Below are positions 15,898 to 24,223 of a DNA stretch of 45,543 bases, piece after piece. The DNA comes from Myxococcaceae bacterium (GTDB lineage Bacteria; Myxococcota; Myxococcia; Myxococcales; Myxococcaceae). Below the pieces are notes generated by a model, which saw only the letters and a list, made by a program, of their open reading frames with translations, was not told the DNA's origin and ran no database searches. The stretch is from positions 1 to 45,543 of the forward strand of contig RPRB01000019.1 in the NCBI GenBank assembly GCA_003818285.1, given 5' to 3'. The first letter of the stretch is position 1, and each line of letters starts with the position of its first letter. The position numbers and the translations under genes are program-made.

Positions 15898-18119
15898 CGC
15901 CTCACCATCGCATCCATCTCCTCGCGGTAGGCGTCTACCACCCGTTCCCATCGGTAGCGGGACGCGTACCGCCGGGCCGCCCGCGCCATCGCCGCGCGCT
16001 CCCGCCGTACCCGGGCCACTGCCTCGACGAACGACGCCGCGTCCTGGAACGTACCGCCGGCCCGGCTCCGCTCCACGTGTCCCCGCAGCACGTCACTCAC
16101 CGCGTTGCCCAGCATCGGCGTGCCCACCGCGAAGGCCTCCAGCGCGAGGAGGGACAGGCTCTCTCTCGGCGACGGGACGACCGCTGCCAACGCCCCGGCC
16201 AGCCCGTCCCACTTGTCCTGCTCGCTCACCCTGCCCAGCATCCGCACTCCTTCCGCCCGCACGTCCATGCTCGCGTCGCCTGCCAGCACCAGGGTCGGCG
16301 CATCCGGCAGCGCCGCCCGGAGGCGTCGGTACCCCTCGAGGAGCCCCGGAATTCCCTTTCCGCGCTCCACCCGACCCACGTAAAGCAGGTAGTCGCCGGG
16401 AAGCTCGAAGCGCGTCCGGAAGCGCCCGGGCTCGACCGCCGGCGGCTCCACCCCCACCCCTACCACGCGTGCCCGGGCGTGCCGCGGGAATCGTCGGTCG
16501 ATGAGCTCCAGCTCCTCGGGCGTGAGCAACAGGAGCGCCCGGGGCCGCTCGAACACCTCCGCGTAGGCGTCGAATCTCAGCGGCTCCTCGTCATGCGCCG
16601 TCGGAACCAGGAGCGTGCGGTCGCCCACCAGGGGCACCGACCACGCCGTGGAGACGAACAGGTAAGTGAAGGCGACGAAGCCGTCGTACTCCCCGCCGCG
16701 CTCGGACAGATGGCGCCAGAGGCCGGGGAGGATCGGTCCCTGGAGCGCCATCCAGGCCTCCTCCTCGCCCAGATCGAGCGACTGGCCGAAGACCCGCCGC
16801 GAGCGCGCGTTCAGTTCCCGCATCGGCCGCGGGCGAAGGTTGGTGAAGCGCAGGACGGACACCCCGTCGACCCGCGACTCCCCGGCGGGCAGCGCGTTGG
16901 CCCAGGTCAGGTGGTCGGTGGCGCAGCTGGTCAGCACCTGGATGTCCCAGTGAGGCCGCAGTCGCGCCACCACCTGCCCCGCGAGCGCCTCGGCACCTCC
17001 GGTGATGCCCGGCCCGTAGCGCTGCACCACGATGCCCACCCGGGGCTTGCGGCGTGCCGGACGCCGCGGGCGGGGTGGCCTCCCGAGACCGGCGCTCTCC
17101 AGCGCCGCCGAGAGCCGTTCCTCGGAGCGCCCGGGGCCCAGGACCTGGAGCCTCCGCCGCTGTCCGCTGAGCACCCGCCCCCGGAGCCGCGGGTCCGTTC
17201 CGAGCCGCATCGCCACCTCCGCGAGGAGCGCGAACCGCTTCTCGTCGAAGGCGACTCCGGCGCCGCCCAGCGTCGCGGTCACCGCGCCGGCGGCGTAGGC
17301 CAGGACGGGAACCTCGGACGCCATCGCCTCGAGCAGCCCCACGCCCGAGCCGTCCTGCTCGCGCATGGACACGAGGACGGAGCCGCTCCGGTACACCGCG
17401 ACTCGCTCGCCGTGGCTGACCTCGCCGAGCATCGTCACGCCCGGCGTTCGCGCCGCCTCGGACTCGAGCGCGCCGAGGGTGGGGTCGACCGCGCCGGCAA
17501 TCACCAGCCGGGCGTCGGGGCGGATGCGGAGCACCTCCCGGTGGAGCGCGAGCAGGTCCTCGAGATGGGCCTCGCGCGTCATCGGGCCCACGCTCACCAG
17601 GGTCAGCGCCCCCGAGTCGAGGCGAGCCCGGAGCGCGGGGTCCGCCCGCTCCTCCGCGAACCGCTCGGCCTCGACGAAGAGCGGGACGGTGTGCACCTCG
17701 CCGTACCCGGAGCGGGACAGCTCGGACGACGCGAATTCGGAGAGGCCGATGGCAACCGACACGTGCGCCGCCATTCCCGAAAGCTGGGCCCTCCCTGCGA
17801 GCACGGACCGCTCCGCCGGCGTGCCGCGGTGCAGCCGCAGCGAGGGGAGGCCGTGGAACACCACCCCGCGCCGGCCTTGCGTGTGAAGCAGCCGGGACGG
17901 AAGGCTGCTTCCGATCGCGTGGTGAAGGAGCACCCAGTCCCCGGGCTGCACCCGCAGGGCCTGCAGCGGCTGCACCAGCGCCTCCGTTCCCGGCACCCGG
18001 CTCGCTCCGTACAGGCCACCCCAGTGGCCCAGGCGCCGGAGCAGCGCCCGGAACTGCACCGCCGCCTGCGCGGTCGCGTCGCCGAGGCGAAAGTGGGGGA
18101 CCAGCTGGTGGACGGCCAT
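15894..18119 (-). CDS. Tandem GT4 glycosyltransferase (two GT-B modules)
   Basis: 741 residues, about twice the usual GT4 length. The first module (about 1-345) begins MAVHQLVPHFRLGDAT and carries VVFHGLPSLR, SVGPMTREAHLEDLL and DGSGVGLLEAMASEVPVLAY, a GT4 E-x7-E-like region. The second (about 360-741) begins VGIVVQRYGPGITGGAEALA, a classic GT4 N-terminus with the GG acceptor loop, then LLYVGRVERGKGIPGLLEGY and SPRESLSLLALEAFAVGTPML. Both halves keep the C-terminal nucleotide-sugar site, so two linkages may be made by one chain. It is the first gene of the minus-strand exporter operon, 23 bases from a divergent GT4 gene. Sugar specificity is unknown. Confidence 0.88.
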   Translation of the reverse strand: MAVHQLVPHFRLGDATAQAAVQFRALLRRLGHWGGLYGASRVPGTEALVQPLQALRVQPGDWVLLHHAIGSSLPSRLLHTQGRRGVVFHGLPSLRLHRGTPAERSVLAGRAQLSGMAAHVSVAIGLSEFASSELSRSGYGEVHTVPLFVEAERFAEERADPALRARLDSGALTLVSVGPMTREAHLEDLLALHREVLRIRPDARLVIAGAVDPTLGALESEAARTPGVTMLGEVSHGERVAVYRSGSVLVSMREQDGSGVGLLEAMASEVPVLAYAAGAVTATLGGAGVAFDEKRFALLAEVAMRLGTDPRLRGRVLSGQRRRLQVLGPGRSEERLSAALESAGLGRPPRPRRPARRKPRVGIVVQRYGPGITGGAEALAGQVVARLRPHWDIQVLTSCATDHLTWANALPAGESRVDGVSVLRFTNLRPRPMRELNARSRRVFGQSLDLGEEEAWMALQGPILPGLWRHLSERGGEYDGFVAFTYLFVSTAWSVPLVGDRTLLVPTAHDEEPLRFDAYAEVFERPRALLLLTPEELELIDRRFPRHARARVVGVGVEPPAVEPGRFRTRFELPGDYLLYVGRVERGKGIPGLLEGYRRLRAALPDAPTLVLAGDASMDVRAEGVRMLGRVSEQDKWDGLAGALAAVVPSPRESLSLLALEAFAVGTPMLGNAVSDVLRGHVERSRAGGTFQDAASFVEAVARVRRERAAMARAARRYASRYRWERVVDAYREEMDAMVRR

Positions 18120-18142
18120 GAAGCTCGCGGGGGCTCTAGCAC

Positions 18143-19246
18143 ATGTGTCAGGGTGCGCCGCCCGTGGAGCTCACCGTGGCCCTCGACGCGACTCTGTGGG
18201 ACGAGCCGATGACCGGCATCGCCCGCTACGGCCACGCAGTGTCCGGCGCGCTCGAGGCCCGCGGTGTCCGCGTGCTCCGGGTCGGCGCCCGCCGCTCCGG
18301 CGAGCTGCCCCGCCGCGTCCGCAGTCGCACGCTCCACACGCTCGCCGAGCTCCCGCGGATGCTCCCGCGCAGTGGTGCGTCCGTGTTCCAGGCGGTGGGC
18401 AACGTCGACCTTCCGCTGCTCCGGGTGCCGGGCGTGGCGTTCGTGCTCACCGTGCACGATCTCATTCCTCTCACCTCGCCCCGGACCGTCTCCTGGGCCT
18501 TCCACTGGCAGTTCCGGCTGTGGCTCCAGCGGAGCCTCCAGGTCGCCGACCACGTGGTCTGCGTGAGCGCGTGGACCCGCGACCAGCTGCTCCGCCGCCA
18601 CCCCGAGCTGGACCCCGCCCGCGTGTCCATGGTGCACAACGGGGTGGATCACGTGCAGCCACGACCGCTCGATGCGGTGTCGCAGGCGTGGCTGCGCAGC
18701 CTGGGGCTCCCGGAGCGCTGGGTCCTCTTCGCCGGCGCGCTCGACGCCCGGAAGAATCTGGAGCTGGTGCTCGATGCGCTGGAGCGGCTCGGTCCGCGCG
18801 CGCCCGCGCTGGTCCTGGCCGGGCAGCGCTGGTACGGCTCGGGTCCGATCGAGAAACGCATCGGGGGACTCCGGGCGACCGGCCTGGACATCCGCCCGCT
18901 CGGGTACCTCGCCGAGCCGCTCCTCTGGGGTCTCATGGCCGCCGCCCCGGTCTTCGTCTTTCCCTCGCGCGACGAGGGATTCGGCCTGCCGCCGCTCGAG
19001 GCCATGGCGCTCGGGACCCCCGTCGTGGTCAGCACTGCTGCGGCGCTTCCCGAGGTGTGCGGGGAGGCGGCGGTCCAGGTCGGGCCCGACGACGCCGCCG
19101 GTCTCGCCTCCGCGCTGCAGCGGCTCCTGGAGGATCCCGCGGAGCGCACGCGCCGCGGAGAGGCCGGCCGCGAGCGGGCACGCGCGTTCCGGTGGGACGC
19201 TGTGGCCGAGCACCTGGTGAAAATCTACCGCGCCCTCGCCACCTGA
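18143..19246 (+). CDS. GT4 family glycosyltransferase
   Basis: 367 residues, a single GT-B enzyme. Visible are TGIARYGHAVSGAL (acceptor loop, residues about 24-37), TVHDLIPLTSPRTV near 111, VSAWTRDQL, LFAGALDARKNLELVLDAL near 195 and FPSRDEGFGLPPLEAMALG near 273, the E-x7-E sugar-nucleotide site. It resembles mannosyltransferase-type GT4 proteins of O-antigen loci. It diverges from the tandem GT4 gene with a 23-base gap, so the two promoters must overlap or lie within coding sequence. ATG 18143 is used; GTG 18164 is an alternative that removes seven residues. Confidence 0.88.
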   Translation: MCQGAPPVELTVALDATLWDEPMTGIARYGHAVSGALEARGVRVLRVGARRSGELPRRVRSRTLHTLAELPRMLPRSGASVFQAVGNVDLPLLRVPGVAFVLTVHDLIPLTSPRTVSWAFHWQFRLWLQRSLQVADHVVCVSAWTRDQLLRRHPELDPARVSMVHNGVDHVQPRPLDAVSQAWLRSLGLPERWVLFAGALDARKNLELVLDALERLGPRAPALVLAGQRWYGSGPIEKRIGGLRATGLDIRPLGYLAEPLLWGLMAAAPVFVFPSRDEGFGLPPLEAMALGTPVVVSTAAALPEVCGEAAVQVGPDDAAGLASALQRLLEDPAERTRRGEAGRERARAFRWDAVAEHLVKIYRALAT

Positions 19247-19276
19247 GGGCGCTCGGCGGTCTGCCCCCCTTGCCGG

Positions 19277-20566
19277 GTGGTAGGCTTTCTCGCCGTGCAC
19301 GTCACTCGGATCGCGCTCGCGACTATCTTGCTCCTCGGGTCCGTCTCCGCCGCCCAGGGGCCCGATACCTACTTCGCTCCCATCGTGGACCGGACCGGGG
19401 ACAACACGGTTGGGGCCAACGCCCTTCAGACCTCGATCTGGCTCTCCGACCCGGGCACGGACGCGGGCCTGTCGCTGCTCTTCGGAACGGGAGGCGGCTC
19501 CTCGGCATCCTTCGGACTGGACGGCCTCGCTCCGGTCGCGGTGAGCGGCTTTCCTCCCCAGGCCGACGCGGTGGCGACCGCGGCGGGCGTGCTCGTGGGA
19601 GGAAGCTACCGGACGCTGCTGGCCGTGAGCTCGAACGGCAGCATCCTCTTCGGAACGATCGAATCCGGGGCTTTCCGGTCGGCCGGAGTCCCGGTCACTC
19701 CCATTCCCTCCGGGACCCTGGTGGCGCTCTCCGCCGTGCCGGACGGCGGGGCGGCGCTCCTGGTCTCGGACGGCACGCTGATCACCCGCTGGGACCTGGA
19801 CCTCTCGACAGGAGCCGTCAATGCATCGAGGGGATTCAGCGTCTCGGCGACTCCCACGAGCGGCGGCACGTTCGATCAGCCCAATACTCTGTTCTTCGAC
19901 GGCCTCCGGAACCTCGGCTTCGTCGGTGGACGGATCCTGGGGGACGTGTACCAGTTCGATCCGAATCTCGACGCCGGGGCTCCCACCGTGTTCGATCCCG
20001 GGCAGGTCAGCCAGGGTCGCCTCGCAGCGCCGGTGACCGGGATCACCCTCTACCCAGCCATCGGCGCAGGCTACCTCCTCGTCGCCAGCGCAAAGGGCAT
20101 CACGTTCTACAATCGCAATCTCGCCAATCCGCTGCCCTCCGCATTCCGGGTCATTCCCATCGACTCCGAAGGGCCCATCACCACGCCCGCCGGGGTGGCG
20201 CTCACGAACCTCCCCGCCGGACCCTTGCTCCCCCTGGGGGCGATTGCCGTCGGCGACCTCACGCATCGGAACCTGGCGCTCCTGAGCTGGGGTGCCCTGA
20301 GCGTGCAGATCGATGCGGGCCTCCCTGTCGACACCACGGACCCCCGCGGGACCCCCGGCGACGGCGGCGCGCCTGATGGCGGGGGCTCCGATGCCGGGGG
20401 CGGCGGCGGGGGTGGCCCCAGCGGACCTCCCGGAGGCGGCCCCGGCCCCGGGATCCCGGTGGACCACCCCTCGAGCTGTGCCTCGGCCGCCGGACCACCG
20501 ACGCTGGTGGCCTTGGTCGCCGGGCTGGGGGCGCTGGCCTCGCGCCGGCGCCGCCAACGCCGCTGA
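19277..20566 (+). CDS. Secreted phytase-like beta-propeller protein with MYXO-CTERM-like tail
   Basis: 429 residues from GTG 19277; GTG 19295 would give a tidier signal peptide (RIALATILLLGSVSAAQG). The body resembles beta-propeller 3-phytases: LQTSIWLSDPGTDAGLSLLFGT parallels the N-terminal phytase blade, FDQPNTLFFDG and AGVALTNLPAGPLLPLGAIAV parallel the later blades. Several acidic Ca-binding positions of true phytases seem missing, so activity is doubtful. A Gly/Pro/Asp-rich linker (about residues 350-395) leads to a Cys, a hydrophobic helix (LVALVAGLGALA) and an Arg-rich end, the arrangement of MYXO-CTERM sorting signals. This predicts surface sorting with anchoring or release. The link to the neighbouring glycan locus is unclear. 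Confidence 0.75.
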   Translation: MVGFLAVHVTRIALATILLLGSVSAAQGPDTYFAPIVDRTGDNTVGANALQTSIWLSDPGTDAGLSLLFGTGGGSSASFGLDGLAPVAVSGFPPQADAVATAAGVLVGGSYRTLLAVSSNGSILFGTIESGAFRSAGVPVTPIPSGTLVALSAVPDGGAALLVSDGTLITRWDLDLSTGAVNASRGFSVSATPTSGGTFDQPNTLFFDGLRNLGFVGGRILGDVYQFDPNLDAGAPTVFDPGQVSQGRLAAPVTGITLYPAIGAGYLLVASAKGITFYNRNLANPLPSAFRVIPIDSEGPITTPAGVALTNLPAGPLLPLGAIAVGDLTHRNLALLSWGALSVQIDAGLPVDTTDPRGTPGDGGAPDGGGSDAGGGGGGGPSGPPGGGPGPGIPVDHPSSCASAAGPPTLVALVAGLGALASRRRRQRR

Positions 20567-20619
20567 TCCACTGGCCTCCCCGGAGGGTGTCAGGGGCTCC
20601 TGATTGATCCAGGGGCACC

Positions 20620-20988
20620 ATGCTCTACAAGGTGACGCCCGCCCTCGTGCCGCCGGCGCACCGGCCCCGCGCCGCGGAGGGCACGCGCCCGAAGAAGCGC
20701 CGGGCGAGCGCGGTCTTCGACGCCGACGGGCTCGAGGTCCTCATCACGCTGATGTGCCTCAAGTGTCGCCAGATCCGTCCCCTGGCGCAGTTCGGGCTGC
20801 GCAAGATGCCGGACGGCGCCATCCGCAATCAGCCGTGGTGCCGTGGCTGCCGTGGCGCCGCGACGCCGAAGAAGCGCCAAGAGGCCACCGAACCGACCGA
20901 GGCCGAGACCCCGAGCGAGGTGAGCGCCTCGGCGCCCGCCGTTGCGGAGCCCCAGCTCGTCTCGCTTCCCGGCACCAGCGAGAGCTGA
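20620..20988 (+). CDS. Small two-CxxC (zinc-ribbon-like) protein
   Basis: 122 residues. The centre (about residues 46-82) carries CLKC, then LAQFGLRK, then CRGC, about 31 residues apart. This spacing resembles the C..C-x-K-P-L-x-x-F...C..C zinc-binding fold seen next to HNH or endonuclease VII domains, but no nuclease motif follows. The N-terminus is basic (RPKKRRAS) and the last 40 residues are a disordered-looking Glu/Ser/Ala tail. It stands alone between the phytase-like gene and the aceA leader. A weak AGGGG precedes the ATG. It may bind nucleic acid; that is inference. Confidence 0.6.
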   Translation: MLYKVTPALVPPAHRPRAAEGTRPKKRRASAVFDADGLEVLITLMCLKCRQIRPLAQFGLRKMPDGAIRNQPWCRGCRGAATPKKRQEATEPTEAETPSEVSASAPAVAEPQLVSLPGTSES

Positions 20989-21173
20989 CCGGGCGACGAC
21001 CGTCGCTGCTCCCTCGCTCCCCGCTCGAATCCCGAGGAGTGGCGCACCTTTCCGCCCATCGCCTTGACTAGTTTACACGGCGATGTCGCATGGGCGTGCT
21101 CTTGCGGGTGGGCGACCGGAAAAAATCACTGAAACACCAAGGGCACTTGCCGACTCTCTGGAGCGGATTCACC

Positions 21174-21201
21174 TTTACAGCGCGGTACGTCATTCGATAC
21201 A
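21174..21201 (+). promoter_or_regulatory. Candidate sigma-70 promoter in the aceA leader
   Basis: TTTACA (21174-21179), a 16-base spacer and GATACA (21196-21201) form a weak -35/-10 pair in the least GC-rich part of the window. A perfect TTGACA at 21206-21211 lacks a good -10. A small hairpin (ACAGC 21209-21213, GCTGT 21220-21224) follows and could be an operator or leader structure. The rest of the 280-base gap between 20989 and 21268 shows no gene. Confidence 0.3.
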
Positions 21202-21268
21202 CAGATTGACAGCTGAAGCGCTGTTACTCGGCGCAAACGGTCCGACCCGCCCCAAGGAGGGGAGAAAG

Positions 21269-22609
<1,341 letters not shown>

Positions 22610-22626
22610 ACGCTGGACCGTCGACG

Positions 22627-22660
22627 CGCCCGTGACCGAGACTCTCCTCGGTCATGGGCG
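22627..22660 (+). terminator. Hairpin after aceA, covering the next gene's start codon
   Basis: A 14-base arm CGCCCGTGACCGAG (22627-22640), a six-base loop and a right arm (22647-22660) that pairs throughout, with one G-U pair in RNA. It begins 17 bases after the aceA stop. There is no U-run, so it may act as a Rho-assisted or RNA-stabilising 3' structure. The ATG of the next gene (22654) lies in the right arm. Confidence 0.55.
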
Positions 22661-22938
22661 TGAGGTTCGTCCGAGCTTACTTTCGCTTTTTCACCGCGCT
22701 GGCGCGCCTGACCGGTGTGCTGTTTGTGCTCGGCGGGGCCTGGGGGCTCGCGACCGCCGGGCGACAGGCTCCCGACGACCGTGGCCTGGTCATCATCGTG
22801 AGCCTTTTCGGCCTGCTCGCGGGCGTGGGCCTGCTCGTCGCCAGCCCAGCCACGCCGGAGGCCTCCACTCGAATCTTCGGCCAGGGTCTGCGCAAGGACT
22901 CCACCGATCAGCGCGGCCCGGACGACTGGCAGGCCTGA
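22654..22938 (+). CDS. Small two-helix membrane protein
   Basis: 94 residues with two predicted membrane segments: about residues 11-31 (FRFFTALARLTGVLFVLGGA) and about 44-62 (GLVIIVSLFGLLAGVGLLVA), separated by a short polar loop, and a polar C-terminal tail. No family recognised. It follows aceA on the same strand after a hairpin whose right arm contains its ATG; GTG 22660 is an alternative start. It ends 4 bases before the convergent hypothetical gene. The coding call rests on the clean hydrophobic pattern. Confidence 0.55.
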   Translation: MGVRFVRAYFRFFTALARLTGVLFVLGGAWGLATAGRQAPDDRGLVIIVSLFGLLAGVGLLVASPATPEASTRIFGQGLRKDSTDQRGPDDWQA

Positions 22939-22941
22939 CGC

Positions 22942-24030
22942 TCAGCCGCGAACCAGCCGGACCCGCGGCCGTGCACCGTCGCTGGCCGGCTGTGCCGGAG
23001 GCCGCGCGACGACGTACTTGTACCCGGTCCGGGCGCTGGCGCTCGCCCCGCGCGGTCCGATGCGCACGTCCTTCGGAACGTAGAAGACCTCGCCGTCCTC
23101 CAGGAGCCGCGCGCCGCGGACCTGGAGGTGGCAGCCGAAGAGCAGCGCGGACTCGGCGCTGTCCAGCTCCACCTCGCTGCCGGGGTGGACGATGTCGATC
23201 TCCAGATCGTCCCCGCCCGCCACCGCCATCCCCAGCGTCCGGTAACGGGTCCGATCGGGGGTGAGCGCCCAGTCGATGAAGGCCCCGAACGGGCGTGAGT
23301 CGACGTCGTCCGGCTCGCCCAGCCGGCTCCTCGCCTCCTCGGCCTCGAGCAGGAGCCGCCCCGCGTGCTCGAGCAGGAGGTACGTTCCGCCCGCGTCCAG
23401 CGCTGCGCGCAGCACTCGCACCAGGAGGCGCGTCGACCCCGCCGGGGACCAGGGATCTCCCGCCTCGGGCCCCAGCAGCCGGCGCTCCTCGACGGGGAGC
23501 ACGCCCGCGGGGAGCACTTCCCACAGGGTTGGCGGCAGCGGCCCGGCGGCGGGCACGAGGCGCCGCTCCAGCCCGGCGGGGTCCTCGGCCCGCCGCTCGC
23601 GGATCAACAGATGCGCTCCCGGCCAGCGTGCCTCGACCAGCGTGCCTCCCTCGGGCAGCGCCCTCGCCGTGAGCCGCGCACCCTGGGGAAGCCCTCGCCC
23701 CAGCGCCGCCTGCCAGCGGGGCCCGCTCGCTCCGAGCTCGACCGGGACGAGCACGCTCGCCCATCCGAAGGGGCGCGCCGGCGGCGCTTCCGCGCGCACC
23801 GGGTGCCCGGGCAGCGTGAGCCGCACGAGGCTTCCGTCCGCCCCGAGCTCCGCCACCGCGGAGAGCCCGGCCGCGGGATGGAAGCCCACCGCTTCGGAGC
23901 GGGTGAAGGGAAAGGTCCGACCCCCGCCGTCGATGACCCCGCGCGCTCCGTCCCAGTGGACGATCTGGACAGGCAGCAGGGTGGGGGAGGAGCCGGTCGC
24001 GGGGCCCGGGGGGTTCCCGGGCCCCGTCAC
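22942..24030 (-). CDS. Hypothetical protein with an N-terminal OB/cold-shock-like segment
   Basis: 362 residues from GTG 24030. The first 60 residues (VQIVHWDGARGVIDGGGRTF, then FTRSEAVGFHPAAGLSAV) have the Gly-rich strand pattern of an OB-fold, cold-shock-like domain. The rest is a mixed alpha/beta domain with DSRPFGAFIDWALTP, RYRTLGMAVAGGDDLEID and a C-terminal strand region; this weakly recalls DUF4261-type proteins, but I cannot assign it. The frame stays open further upstream, but that part is the tRNA-Ala gene read as protein, so the start must be downstream of it. Convergent with the small membrane-protein gene. Confidence 0.7.
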   Translation of the reverse strand: MTGPGNPPGPATGSSPTLLPVQIVHWDGARGVIDGGGRTFPFTRSEAVGFHPAAGLSAVAELGADGSLVRLTLPGHPVRAEAPPARPFGWASVLVPVELGASGPRWQAALGRGLPQGARLTARALPEGGTLVEARWPGAHLLIRERRAEDPAGLERRLVPAAGPLPPTLWEVLPAGVLPVEERRLLGPEAGDPWSPAGSTRLLVRVLRAALDAGGTYLLLEHAGRLLLEAEEARSRLGEPDDVDSRPFGAFIDWALTPDRTRYRTLGMAVAGGDDLEIDIVHPGSEVELDSAESALLFGCHLQVRGARLLEDGEVFYVPKDVRIGPRGASASARTGYKYVVARPPAQPASDGARPRVRLVRG

Positions 24031-24049
24031 GGCATCACGACGAGGTGAG

Positions 24050-24122
<73 letters not shown>

Positions 24123-24223
24123 GGATGGCAGGGACGTGCGGCTCTATACGCCCCACCGGGGGCGTGTCAACGGACGCCCGGCTTTCGAGGACCGGTGCTT
24201 TCCTTTAGATTCCGCCACATTCG

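Noticed and set aside
16077-18212. Plus-strand open frame of about 710 codons
   Set aside because: Antisense to the tandem GT4 gene, which carries clear glycosyltransferase motifs on the minus strand.
21083-21268. 62-codon extension of isocitrate lyase
   Set aside because: The Shine-Dalgarno at 21254-21260 places the start at 21269, and the extension does not resemble the enzyme.
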